NCBI GenBank assembly: GCA_021234155.1
Contig: JAJEKV010000003.1
Coordinates: 27,265,166-27,329,165 of the forward strand
Direction: 5' to 3'
From: Isoetes taiwanensis
Taxonomy: Eukaryota; Streptophyta; Lycopodiopsida; Isoetales; Isoetaceae
DNA: 64,000 nucleotides
The notes under the pieces were generated by a model, which saw only the letters and a list, made by a program, of their open reading frames with translations, did not search any database and was not told the DNA's origin. The stretch's first letter is position 1; each line of letters opens with the position of its first letter. A program made the translations under genes and the position numbers. Shown piece after piece: positions 34,241 to 46,027 of this stretch.

Positions 34241-35415
34241 TAGTGCAGACATACAGAGTGTCATTATTTTCATGTACTCAGGCTTTGGTATTATCTTGCC
34301 ACATCTAAAATATCATCAAAGGTTTACATCAGATTTATAAAGTAGGAAAGCCCTCTTAAGTTTGAATTGACTAGGAATTTATTTAGGGGTATAATAGGCA
34401 GATCTTAAAATGATATCTATTTTCGTACTGCCAACTAAAGAGCTATATTTCTTCAGCTAATTGACCACATCCTCCTGGCAAGGAAGAAAACTTAGTCCCC
34501 TTCTTTCCACACTCCACTATGTACGTCATATGCAAGCTGCAATTTTGTTAGTAATAAGGATTTCATGGTTGGAATTTGTATTATTGCAGGTGTTATGGCC
34601 AAGGTGTGGTTGGCAACCAATTTCCTTAATAGATCTTATTATAGGAGCATCTGTGAAGAAAGTATACAGGAAGGAAACACTTTGTGTTCACCTGACAAGG
34701 TGCAGCAGAAAACCAGTGGATTCTGTTGCAGGACACTCCCAACCAGCGGCTTCTGGCTTCTCAAAATAGATGCATATATAATATCTTATTTCTCAATTAA
34801 CACGAGGACCATCATCTTGGCTCCAGATAAAGCATTGGGCCATGCCTTTGATTACTCAACAAACATCTGCTACAAACATCGTAAAAGTTTGCTATTTGGA
34901 GCGAATCCAGCAATAGAACAAGAATGGCATGAAGAAGTTCGAGTATTTCTTGCTCACACATCAGTTTCTCACAGTTGGTTATTTGAGATTTACCCCCTAA
35001 GCAGAAGAACACAGGCCTTGCACTTAATCTTCTCCACTTTAGTTCATCCTCTGTTACACAAGTTAATTTTTTCCTCTTGATTATATGGATTGGACACATG
35101 CTGGAAGTCCCAAAATTGTTTTTTTGCTCTACATTAATGTGCTCTTCATGGAATACTACTGTTTGGATCCATTATCTGCATCCAAGAATGAGGGAATAAA
35201 GCTACTGGTTATGCAAATTTTGTAACTTTCGAAATAGAATGTTACTCAAGACATGAATGACAGGCTACAAGAGACTTTGGCCAAGCACTACCTAAGAAGT
35301 TAGAGATAAAAGTCGCCAGATAAAGTAAGAGAGACATCCCACTAACCTTCAAATGACACATTTTGGAGCAACTCTCTCAAAACAACATGACGCGACAAAT
35401 AAAATCAACAATATA
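34241..35415. other. Intergenic; one unsupported open frame
   Basis: A 171-codon forward frame at 34,565-35,080 has no recognisable domain, and its composition is like the flanks, so I do not call it a gene. Confidence 0.4.
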
Positions 35416-35430
35416 ATATAACTGTATGTT

Positions 35431-37546
35431 TCCAGGTTGGCAAATTTTTCATAATATAGTGGCAGCATATGAAGGAGTTCATTGGGCCCAATGTTCAGGT
35501 CAAAATCTTCTATATTTAAAATTGGATTTTGCTAAAGCTTATGATAGTGTGAAGTGGACTTTCTTGGATGCCATGCTTTTGAAATTGGGATTTGGGTCTG
35601 GTTTCCGATCTATGATGCAAAAAATGTTGATTTCTGCTAAGGGGGTAGTACTGTATCATGGAGAACCATTGGTGTTTTTTCCAATTGAACGTGGAATAAG
35701 GCAAGGTTGCCCTCTAGCTCCTTTTTTGTTTACTATAGTGGCAGAAGGACTTTCGCAACTATTGCATGAGGCTGAAAAGGATGGTTTGGTAAAGGGATTA
35801 TTATTGGAGGAAGGTGAACAGGTTTTGGTTAATCAGTTTGCAGGCGACACCTTCTTGCTAGTGGATGGTGAAGAGAATAATGTGCAGATAATCAAAAAGA
35901 TTTTGGATATATTTTCAATTGCATCTGGTTGTCTCCTTAATTGGGCTAAGTGTAGTGCTTTATGGGTGGGGAAGGAAGCAGTTCCGCATTTTTTATATGA
36001 GTATGCCTGGAAGGTTGTTGTACCATCTGCAAAGACAAAGCTTTTAGGAGTCCCCTTTGGTTTAGATATTGACATGAATGAAGCACGGGATGAAATTATC
36101 TTAAATTTACAAAGGCAACTGATTTGGTGGAGAGGTTCAAAGTTATCCTTGGCATGTAGAATTCAAGTAGCTAAGTCAGTATTGAACAATACACATATTT
36201 ATTTGGTTTCGGTTCTATTGGCTCCAGCTTCTAAGTTTGCAGAGATAAAAAAGATTGTAAGAGATTTTGTCTGGTGTACCGATCAAGGAGGCACTGTGAA
36301 GGTGGCGTGGAAGAAATGTATGTTGTTTAAACAACAAGGAGGTCTTGGTATGTTGGATCTTTCTTTACAGGGTAAGGTCTTAGCTTCTAAACTATTGTTC
36401 AGTTTGTTGAAAGATGATTGTGCATCACCAGGTATGAAGTTACTTAAACAATCAGTAAAGAAGTGTATGGTGTTTCATAAGCGAGGTGTGAGAATTGAGC
36501 TCCCTTGGGCATTGTTATATCCATTGAAAGCTTCTTCACATGCCTCTCCAGTACTGAAAGGCTTGCTTCGGGCCTGGAAGGTAGTCCAGCAGGTGATTAC
36601 ATTTGATTGGGAAGCTTGTCTCCAGGCATCTTCCCCCTTTCTGTGGTTGCCTTTGTATACTCATGGACAACTACACCCAGTTGTCGAAGTTATGCATGCG
36701 CATTCCCAAGCGAGGTGGAGGAGAGCAGGTATTATTTCTATTGAACAGTGGTATTTTGGTATTGACATTGCTCCTTGGCAATGGTTTCAGGAGACATATG
36801 GGTTGTTGGATAAAGATATCAGTATATGGGCTTATGTAGCAAGTGCTCTTCCTCTAATTAAGAAGGTGGGTAACAAGAGATGCTGGAACTTTGTTCAAGG
36901 TATTAAAGAAGGCAAGAAGCTAGTCAGTTCATGCTACAGATTGCTTACCTCCTCAAATACTTTATCACCTTCTCGAAAATGGCACTTACAGACTTTGCCT
37001 TCTCAATGGCAATCCATCTGGAACCTTGTTTGGTCTAAATATAATCCTCCAAAGGTAAATGTTCTACTTTGGCAGGTGATTCATCGCTCTTTGAGAGTTA
37101 ATGAGATGGTTCATCGCTTTAAGCCGGGAGTAAGCCCACTTTGCCCAATGTGTGAGCGGTGCATTGAAACATTGGAGCATTGTTTATATTTGTGTGCAGA
37201 GCTGAGTAGTCTTAGGTCCTGGCTGCATTCTCTTTTTGGAGTATCTTTGGATAGTCAGCACTTTCTTTTGGGTATTTATCCAAATCAGTGGACTGCTTCT
37301 AAAAGGATTGCATTTCACATGGCAAAGTCTTGGCTAATATGGAGTGTATGGAAGCGAAGACGAAGAGAGGTCTTTTATGATAAGCGTATTTCTTCTCAGG
37401 TGGTGCTTCAAGAAATTCGTAAGAAGTTGTATAATTGCTTTCAGATCTCCAATTGGCCTGATCGTATTAAAATTCCAATATGGAGTGATCATCTAAAAGT
37501 GATTGATGCTTCAGGGACATTTCTTACTTCTGGAAGTACTTTGTAA
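35431..37546 (+). pseudogene. LINE A ORF2: reverse transcriptase and C-terminal zinc region
   Basis: The frame is open for about 700 codons. RT motifs are LKLDFAKAYDSVKW, GIRQGCPLAPFLF and the catalytic box, which reads QFAGDTFLL where FADD is expected. The second catalytic aspartate is thus replaced by glycine, so the enzyme should be inactive. Further on come LACRIQVAKSVL and the C-terminal zf-RVT region (FKPGVSPLCPMCERC ... LEHCLYLC). The apparent Met start at 35,426 belongs to the target duplication, not the element. The glycine could have been present in the parent RNA if the copy was moved in trans. Confidence 0.9.
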
Positions 37547-37591
37547 TATTTTGAGTGTATAATATGAAGTAAATCACGTTCTTCAAAAAAA
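35431..37591 (+). mobile_element. LINE A: 5'-truncated L1-type retrotransposon
   Basis: The 2,161-bp insertion is bounded by identical 15-bp direct repeats ATATAACTGTATGTT (35,416-35,430 and 37,592-37,606) and ends in a short A tail (AAAAAAAA). The 5' end is truncated within ORF2, so the endonuclease is absent. Perfect target duplications and a single open frame indicate a young insertion. Confidence 0.93.
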
Positions 37592-37606
37592 ATATAACTG
37601 TATGTT

Positions 37607-38380
37607 AACAATGTATTAACAACATTATATTATTAACCAATGCGGAATCAATGTATTAGCAGCATTATACTATTAACCAATGCGGAATCAATACAGCCTA
37701 CTACGACAACCAATTGCCAGAATATGCCCAGAAAACACCCTTCACAGCCCTGTTACCAAAACATCTATTCCAAATTGTTCATTCACAGGTTTTCAACATT
37801 AACCCGTGAGATCGTTTTCAATGTATATTATCTTAAAGTCGGATACACATTGTCTTCTTCCCATGAAGGAGGCTAATTATGTCAAAGATTTGCACAACAT
37901 TTGGATGGCTCTTGACAATATGGGTTGTATAGTTCACATGTATGATATGAAGAATACATTAAAACATACAAAATCCTTTTTTGTTTTGCCACCGCAATGC
38001 CAAACTTGGCTTTTAATACCATCTCATTCAGACTTGAATTAGGACCTATAGTGCAAAGCAAATGGGCATACAAAAGGAATATCATAGACTACTCAATTGT
38101 ACACAACTCAAAGACACATTCAATGGCTTAAATGGACAAAATCCTAGGATATTTCTACTTACATAGCATCACAACATCATATGAACAAGAATGGTGCTCC
38201 CTCCATGAACCTACAATGGTGCCCCCTCCCACCCCAAAACAACAAATAATATACATGTTCCCAAAATTTACAGGTATCCACATAATGCCCTACGTCATTT
38301 ACAGGCCCCCACATGATCCAATGGCCAGAAGCTACTCTACACAAATGCACAAGTTTCCAGTATTTACAGGTTCCCAAATT
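37607..38380. other. Region left of a Helitron 3' end
   Basis: ATTAACCAATGCGGAATCAA is present twice (37,634 and 37,673). The sequence from an undetermined point up to 38,411 is likely the body of a small Helitron, but its 5' end was not found. No gene. Confidence 0.4.
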
Positions 38381-38411
38381 AAGCCCAGCAACGCTGGGTA
38401 CCATTACTATA
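38381..38411 (+). mobile_element. Helitron-type 3' end
   Basis: GCCCAGC-AAC-GCTGGGT forms a hairpin followed by ACCATTACTAT. The hairpin and the ACCATTACT spacer match the reverse complement of the confirmed Helitron end at 40,401-40,428, but here the terminal CTAG has become CTAT. Confidence 0.5.
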
Positions 38412-38500
38412 TCTCATATTTCATATACTTTCTCTTATATATATACAGAATTCAAGCAAGAAAAATACCCCCTCCCATATATGGATACGGTTTTGGCCCC

Positions 38501-38928
38501 AAAAAAACCCTCTCGTACACTCACATGTTTTCTACGGTTTTTACTGAGTGCATGTAAGGCAAAAGTTTTGTCCAACGGATGTGTGGTAAGTTGGTATAGG
38601 CCTAGTAATGCCAAAATAAATGTGCATTTGGTCATGGGGTTCAAACCTTGCCAATGTATGTTTATCTTTGGGAGTTGGTTACTGGGGGTATATGATGATG
38701 ATCCCCGATCTGGTAGAACTTAAAAGCCTATACGTGTCCTCCACTTTGGCTGCCGCAAGGCGGTGGGATAAACTAGCTAGTCTGTACAAGATTAGTCTAG
38801 TATGGACCTTAAACAAAGCAATAAAAAAACAATGGGACTATGGTAGGTGGCACTAGGATAGTGAGGCTAAAAAAAAAAAAAAACCCTCCTGTACACTCAC
38901 ATGTTTTCTACGGTTTTTACTGAGTGCA
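38501..38928. repeat. 52-bp direct repeats flanking a SINE
   Basis: AAAAAAACCCTCTCGTACAC and the following 32 bp (38,501-38,552) recur at 38,877-38,928 with two differences. Between them lie the SINE-like repeat and a (A)14 tail. The length exceeds usual retroposon target duplications, so a local duplication is equally possible. Confidence 0.7.
38552..38829 (+). mobile_element. tRNA-derived SINE-like repeat, copy 2
   Basis: Matches 8,003-8,274 in inverse orientation. A-box-like GTAAGTTGGTATAGGC near 38,585 and B-box-like GGGTTCAAACC near 38,638 are about 45 bp apart. The 3' end is ACAAAGCAATAAAAAAAC. No protein-coding capacity. Confidence 0.65.
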
Positions 38929-39039
38929 CCCCCGGGCTCATGCGTCATGGATCTAATTCAAAGGACATTCATATTTACTTCAACATTCTTTTGAGCTTTC
39001 TCTTTTGAGCTTTCTTTCTTTTGAGTTTTCTTTTTCTGC

Positions 39040-39607
<568 letters not shown>

Positions 39608-39741
39608 GATCAATGAAGATCTTACCAAGACTCAATTGCAAGTGCATAAGGAACAACTGCAAAGGTTCAGAGATGCAAGGCAAGAAGGGAATAAAGCTTT
39701 CTGGCGTAAGGGCAAGGTGGTTGTAGAGGAACAAACAGCAT

Positions 39742-40400
39742 AGGAATATGTGACCGCCAGGTTAATATGTTGGAATATAAACAGTTTAAACCAATATAAA
39801 ACTGATATATTGTAGCATATGTTTGATGACATTGATGTTCTATTGTTTCTAGAAACATGTGAAAGTGAAGAAAAAGGCCTGCCGGACATAAATGGTTTTA
39901 CGCTATTGCATTCTGTGTGGCATAATAAGGGATGGAGGCTAAAAAGCCATGGAGGGATCGCTTGCTTTGTGCGAAAGAATATGAAACACTTAGTGAAATT
40001 GGTGTAGGTGTTGGCTCGCTGCAGCACATATGGATTGAGCTTCCTGAAAGAGAAAGAAAAATATATGTTGCAGGGTGTTATTATCCTCCAAGGGAATCTC
40101 CGGTTTACAACTTGAGCACTTGGATAGAGATGATCCATTTTTTTATTTGGAACAGGATATGCTTACATTGAGAACTCATGGGGACATTCTCTTACTAGGA
40201 GACTTTAATGGACGTACTGCTGATAAACAAGCTGCAATTGTAAGTGATGGAGGTGAATCAATCTGGATGGATATGTTAGATGACATGGAAATGAGCCAGT
40301 ACGGCTGGAATAGAGTCTCTGTAGATAAGATAAAGTGGCCTACACCTCAAGGTAATCATGTGCTGAATATGTGTAGGGGGCTTGACCTTTTAATATATAA
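39742..40400 (+). pseudogene. LINE B endonuclease, N-terminal part
   Basis: AP-type endonuclease that nicks target DNA. Starting after a TAG at about 39,742, the forward frames read RLICWNINSLNQYK, VLLFLETCESEEKGL and GIACFVRKN. After frameshifts near 40,000 and 40,100 come IYVAGCYYPPRESPVYN and ILLLGDFNGRTADK. The last block is the conserved GDFN endonuclease motif. It ends LDLLIYN at the Helitron junction. The intact reading across the Helitron shows this is one gene split by insertion. Confidence 0.85.
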
Positions 40401-42759
40401 CTAGTAATGGTGCCCAGCGTTGCTGGGTATACGTTGGAGCTTGTGTGAACGAAAGCTGTTCAGTTCAGACTACGTTGGGAGCTTGTGTGAACGAAAGCTA
40501 TTCAGTTCAAACTCCTTGTCATAAATAGGCAAATCTATAGAGAAGTTATCATTAGTTGTCACGTACTCTACTCCACGTTTAAGTTGTGCCTATGGGCTCT
40601 CAAAAACTTTGGGCCTCATTAACTATAGAAAACCCGTCAAAGAACTTACCAGCTATTGCTTAATTCGTTCATATTGTAAGAGGTCAATGTTTGTGTTAAG
40701 TAGCCTTGCTTAAGCACACTAAGTTTCATGCACATCTACATTAATTATTGTTTGTCAATGAATTTACTACATTCAATCTAGCATTCCAGCAAAGATCAAA
40801 TATTATTAAATATTGCAGAGCTTGTAATATCGACCAATTTCTTTGTGTTGTGTGGAATTCCAAACGTTGTGCTACCTAAGCCATATGTTTTACACAAAAG
40901 GCACTACTGCCCCAAATAATAAATTTGTTGCTTCATTTACAAAAGATGTTTTCACATTGGAATATCATGACTACCCAAATAATATGATCTACCTTTCCTT
41001 CTTTAGGCTAACAAATACGCTAAATGTTTTATGCTTTTTAGTCTTTAAAACATGATAGTGAGGCAGTTCAGTGGTATTTCTATAAATGTTTTTGTTAGCA
41101 AATCAAATACCATACAAAGGCATAAATGATTGGGATATCTAGAGATAACATGGCACTTTTCACACAAAATCTTCCTATAGAAAATAAAGCGGTGGCATTC
41201 AATATTCAATGGCCATTGGTTGAAACCATATCCATCATTGGAATGTTAAGTAACACCTTATAATTGAAGCAATTATAGCATAACTCATGACCTGACCACG
41301 TACGAATGGGACGGTCATTTTCATAAAATGATCGATAGTACTTGGTGTTCAAGGTCTTTAAGCTTATCAGCATATAAATCCTGCATTTTTATGATCGATA
41401 GTACCTGGTGTTCAAGGTCTTTAAGCTTATCAGCATATAAATCCTGCATTTTTTGTGTGTGCTGCCCTGAAAAGCGCTAGATACTGTCTTCAATTTGACT
41501 AACAGCTTAGCTTATCTCTTTCTTTCGATAGTTTTCTCCTCTTGAAGCTCAATTAACTTTCTTCTTAAATGTTGTTTCTGTACCAACTAAATCAGATTTC
41601 ACAAACGTCTGCATTTATGTTACAATGAAGAGCTAAGCAAGCCCACACTATGGTTCGTACTTTCATTCCTTTTGAGCTATTTGTTTGTTAAGCTTCAACA
41701 ACTTTTTGTCCAAGTTGTCTTGCTCAAATTGTGCTCAAATAGTTTTTTTATGCAGACCACCTGTATCTAGTGATTTTACATGTGAAGCAGAAATGATACA
41801 GGGAAAATAGAAAGCATAAGGGACATGTCAAATTGGTGAAGAATGGTTAATCAAGTCTGCTCTAGATGTCCTAGATGCCTATAAATCCTATGGCACCTTG
41901 ATCCTTGTCAAATAATTCTTCAACTTCTCAACACTCTGATGCAGCAAAGCAGCACTGCAGCAATCAATCATTTGTAAATTTTTACCTTATAAACTGTTTG
42001 TGATCTCTTTACCTTCGTTTCTCCTGTTTTCCCAAGGCCCTCAAGTTGAGCTTCAAGTTGCTCTGCTGCGTAAATGCTGTGTAAACAGTATTTAGCCTGC
42101 ACGGCGTTAACTCTCTCGACTTGGCTAAGATCTGGTTTTCGTGGATTGGTTGTATACCTTATAATAATGAAAGGCCTACATGTTTGACATTGGAGAGCTG
42201 AAGAAATTCATATAGTGATCAAGAATGGCTAAAGCTGCCTCTATAGAAGGTTCTATTTGCCAGACATTTAGTACTGCATATTCTTGCAATCATTCTTTCA
42301 GCTGGGCCTCTGAATAAAGACCAGACTATATTTAGATATAGAAGCTTTATGTAAACGGAATGAAAAGGAGGCGACTAAAGCAAGAATGCGAGAAACCGTT
42401 CTCGTAAATCAACCTTCCCTCCAAGGCGCTGTAATGCTCTAGGCAGCTACCAATTAATCTCTGAGACCAACAACATGGAATCTATGTACTGTCAAAGCTT
42501 CAATCCAGCAAACCTTTCTACAAAATCGAACAAAAAACTTATCTGCATTGCTCGAACACAAAATGGACCCTTCTGACCTCTATAAACATAAAACAAACTG
42601 CTCCTTCTCACCCGCCAGACGACGAACTTTTATCCCGCTTGGTAATATGATTATAATTTAATAGTTATGATTATTCTACGATGCAAATATGTGAGAATTT
42701 TAATCATCCTTTATTCACTAAAACCCGCATGGTCGCACACAAGAAAAATGCTAGTAAAA

Positions 42760-42880
42760 ATCGCGGTCATTTGGCTTAATTCCTTCTTTTCTCGAATGTC
42801 CTTGGGGCATTATACCGCAAGCTTGAAGTCTCCGATTGAGCATAGCCTACAATGATGGCCCCCCAAGATTATTGACCATT
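42760..42880 (-). pseudogene. Second, shorter PPR fragment in the Helitron
   Basis: About 110 bp (ATCTTGGGGGGCCATCATTG on the minus strand) repeats part of the PPR fragment at 43,150-43,260, with several changes. It encodes a degraded WGAIIAGYAQCGDFKLAA-like motif with stops. Confidence 0.65.
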
Positions 42881-43057
42881 GAAAACTGCCCTATCATATA
42901 AACAACACCATAAAAGAGACTTAGAAAAGATCTACTCACAGAAGAGAAGGCTAAAACATAGCCATGGCATCCGCCATTGCGCTGCCCCTGGCCTCTTCAT
43001 CATTGTTTTTCAGGTATGGAGTTCAATTCTGTTCCTACCCTGCATTGAATTGCATGT

Positions 43058-43492
43058 TTAAGAAACAGGAGCAAAACTGATGGTAGATTTGTCGCAACTT
43101 CTATCTTTACTTGTGTTGCCTTTTTCGAGAACGTACAGAGTTGTGAATATGATCGTGTCATTTGGCTTAATTCCTTCTTTCTGCATGTCCTTGAGACATT
43201 GCGCTGCAAGCTTGAAGTCTCCGCATTGAGCATAGCCTGCAATGATGGCCCCCCAAGATGGTGTATCACACTTTGGCAAGTTCTTGATCACATCATGTGC
43301 CTCTTTTAACTTCCCACATGTAGCATACATATCTGCCAGGGTATTCCCCACGATTACATCTAAATGGAGTCCACTACCAATGATCTGTTCGTGGATTACG
43401 GCAAGGATAATATGCCCACAAATGGATGGAGTGTAGAGTGGGATCCATGGCATGGCATCTTCGCGAATCGCAAATTTATGAGCAGCCATCAT
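43058..43492 (-). pseudogene. PPR gene fragment carried by the Helitron
   Basis: The minus-strand frame contains HEQIIGSGLHLDVIVGNTLA, then DMYATCGKLKEAHDVIKNLP, SWGAIIAGYAQCGDFKLAAQ and MQKEGIKPNDTIIFTTL. These are three consecutive PLS-type PPR motifs. PPR proteins bind organellar transcripts. The piece has no proper start and no C-terminal E/DYW region. A possible upstream portion to 43,760 is in other frames. It shares the Helitron's orientation, as captured fragments often do. Confidence 0.82.
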
Positions 43493-44294
43493 AATCTGAT
43501 TTTCTCGAAGCCATCATTGTACCTTCTCTTTCCAATATTCTATAGTAGCAAAGAGCTTAAATTTCTTGGCCATCTCATACAAAAATCGTGGGCAATGCCG
43601 AGAACAGACAACGTCATGAGCCGCCACCTAAATCGAAATAGAGCTTTCAATAGCATAAACGTTTCAGGTGTCACATTGTATGAAGCAGCCAATGTAATTA
43701 CACAATGCCACATACCTCTTGGCACATTGGAGGTCCTTCCTTTCCTTTGACTGTTCTCCCTCTTCTGAATGGCCCAACCTAATCAGACAGAAAACATAAG
43801 TTTAGCCTTTCAAATGAGGCATAAAATCACCATGATAAGCTTACCTTTGGGGATGTGACAAATTGCACTTCCTCATCTGCTGCCATACCTGAGAGATTTT
43901 TAACGGCACAAAGAAAAGAACGTGAAGGGTTTTGTTCCTGCTTTCTTTATGGCTATAGACATGTTTCCACACCTCTGAATTCTAAGCTCCAATTGTCCAA
44001 CCATGGCAAAAGCTAATTCATTAGAAGGAGCTGCTCTTGCTGCCTACAAAGTAAAGAAAGCTTGGGCATATGATTTACCGACACAGTAAAGAAAGCTTGG
44101 GCATATGATTTAGGAAAAATAAATGTGTCCCCTATTCATGACGAAGCTGGTCCTGGGCCGGATTGGAATGAATTGGGGAGGAAGCAAAACCCTCGATCGA
44201 GGGCTTGATCTCGACCGTCAAATCAAAAATAAAATCTGGGCCGCCCAAATTAGGGCTGGGTCCAACACTTACAGAATAACTTTATAATATAGGA

Positions 44295-44704
44295 TGGGAC
44301 TTAGAAATTTCCCAACACGGGGAAGTTCACATGTCGAAAAGCAAGTGTAATGGACCTAGTTATCACAAAAGCGCAGTTTGTAGATCAAGTGGTTAATGTA
44401 AATATTGGAGAGGCAATTGATAAAATAACAGATCATGCCCCGCTCATGATGGCAATACATATTGATGGGTACCCGTTGGCTCAAAAAAAGGAAATTTTAG
44501 CACCTCGAATCCGCATGCACACGGATAAAGCAGATCTGTATAGGGAAATGTGTGAAACTAAAGCGACAGAAATGTCTTTTCACACTGGTGTTAATGCACG
44601 AAGTGATGCTCTTTATAGTTTGTTAATGGAGGTAGCAACTAAGTGCTTTGTCTCGCAAAGGAAAGCAAAAGGGGTTGCCCTGTAATGGGTGGTTTGACGC
44701 AGAA
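44295..44704 (+). pseudogene. LINE B endonuclease, C-terminal part
   Basis: Resumes after the Helitron: a stop, then KFPNTGKFTCRK, MDLVITKAQF and the endonuclease active-site block KITDHAPLMMAI. The linker to RT (YREMCETKATEM, VATKCFVSQRKAK) follows, and a shifted WFDAEC. The TAG just after the junction (NGT then stop) is a separate mutation. Confidence 0.8.
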
Positions 44705-45952
44705 TGCTAAGTCAGTTATTTATAGACCAATTGGAGACCTGGATGGTAAGACATGGAGGAGATGGGACTTCAATGCATGGCTATGTAATTCTACTCTTAT
44801 ATGCTGATGATGTGGTGATTCTGTCTAGGTCAGTTGCAGGCATGCAAAAGCATTTACATGCACTTGCTCAATTCTGTGACCAAAAAGGTATGCAGGTGAA
44901 CATGGCCAAAACTAAGCTGATTGTGTTTGGGGCCAATAAGGTTGACCATCTCAATTTCCATTATAAGTGTAAAGTGGTTGAGATAGTGAACTCATATAAG
45001 TATTTAGGTGTGCATGTGGATAAAAGTCATAGTTGGAACCTTGCTGTTGAGCAAAGGATTAATGGGGCACTTAAAGCTCTCTACAATACGTAGCGTACTA
45101 GTGGCAAAGCTGAGATATGGAATTTTGATCTGAAAAGAACACTATATCCGTCGTGTACTTGTGCAATCAGTCATCCTATATGGATGTGAAGTATGGGGGC
45201 CAGGTCTAGCAATAGATACATGGAAGCGAGTAGAGAAAGTTCAAAAAAAGTTTTTAAGGGCTGAATTGGGAGCTAAAGCTCAAACACCATACGATATGTT
45301 GCGTGCAGAATGTGGTATGTTGCCCTTGGAGTCGAAGGCGTTGTGTAGGCTGCTCACGTATCTTTGTAAGATACAGTTTGAAATGACAGGAGATGCTCTC
45401 CCGCGTTTGGTGTTGGAGGAAACTAGACACAAAGGATGGTTTGCTGACATTGTGATATGGATGAGAAGATGGGGAATGGATATAGGAGAGCTAACTGCAC
45501 ATCGGGATGATATTTGGACTTGGGTATATGACCATACCATGAGGAAGAACTGGGGTGTCTCCGAGGTAAAGAAAGAATTTTACAGGCAATCTATCAATCC
45601 TTCATTGCAGGAAGCAAAACATTTGAAAGAAAACCTATCATTGAACACTAGACATCTAATTAGCAGAATGAGACTTAGCTCGCACAGACTTGGAGTGGAG
45701 ATAGGGAGATGGAGTGACATCCCTCATGAGGTAAGATTCTGCAAAATCTGTGATATGCAAGAAGTGGAGGACGAACAGCATGTGATCATAAGATGTCCAT
45801 CTTTTGCATGGCTTAGGCATAAGCATTCTATAGAATCAGCTTATTTGCTAGAATTTTTTGAGCTACCCGGTCACATGATTGGGAAATACTTAAAAGAGTT
45901 AATGCTCCAAAGAGAAAGTATACTACAATGCAGAACAATGAGAGAAGAATAG
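44705..45952 (+). pseudogene. LINE B partial RT and C-terminal region
   Basis: Begins with FIDQLETWM, then the catalytic LLYADDVVILSRS and AKTKLIVFGA, with a stop at 45,091. In the next frame come LYGCEVWGPGLAIDTWKRVE, RMRLSSHRLGVEIGRW and a Cys-rich CKICDMQEVEDEQHVIIRC. Motifs before YADD are deleted compared with LINE C and LINE E, so the enzyme is dead. Confidence 0.85.
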
Positions 45953-45998
45953 TTTGAGGGAGCTAATGCAATCTTGTCTGAAGATGCATTAGAAGATA

Positions 45999-46027
45999 CT
46001 AGTTATGGTGCCCGGCGTTGCCGGGCT
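45999..46027 (-). mobile_element. Helitron-type 3' end
   Basis: Minus strand: GCCCGGC-AAC-GCCGGGC hairpin, ACCATAA, CTAG, with host A on its left. Nearly identical to the confirmed end at 40,401. The body extends rightwards; no 5' TC end preceded by A was identified. Confidence 0.6.

Larger units (their letters stand above)
40401..44294 (-). mobile_element. Complete non-autonomous Helitron (3.9 kb) with PPR fragments
   Basis: On the minus strand the element starts TCCTATATTATAAAG at 44,294 and ends with the hairpin GCCCAGC/GCTGGGC, a short spacer and CTAG at 40,401. The host sequence is A before the 5' end and T after the 3' end, the canonical Helitron target. Removing it joins LINE B as ...LLIYN-G-T... 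in frame. No Rep-helicase is present. It carries PPR gene fragments in its own orientation. Internal tandem repeats occur at 40,430-40,512 (41 bp twice) and 41,328-41,453 (63 bp twice). Confidence 0.85.

Noticed and set aside
34565-35080. 171-codon forward open frame
   Set aside because: No recognisable motif, composition like the flanking DNA, and no conserved partner in the window.
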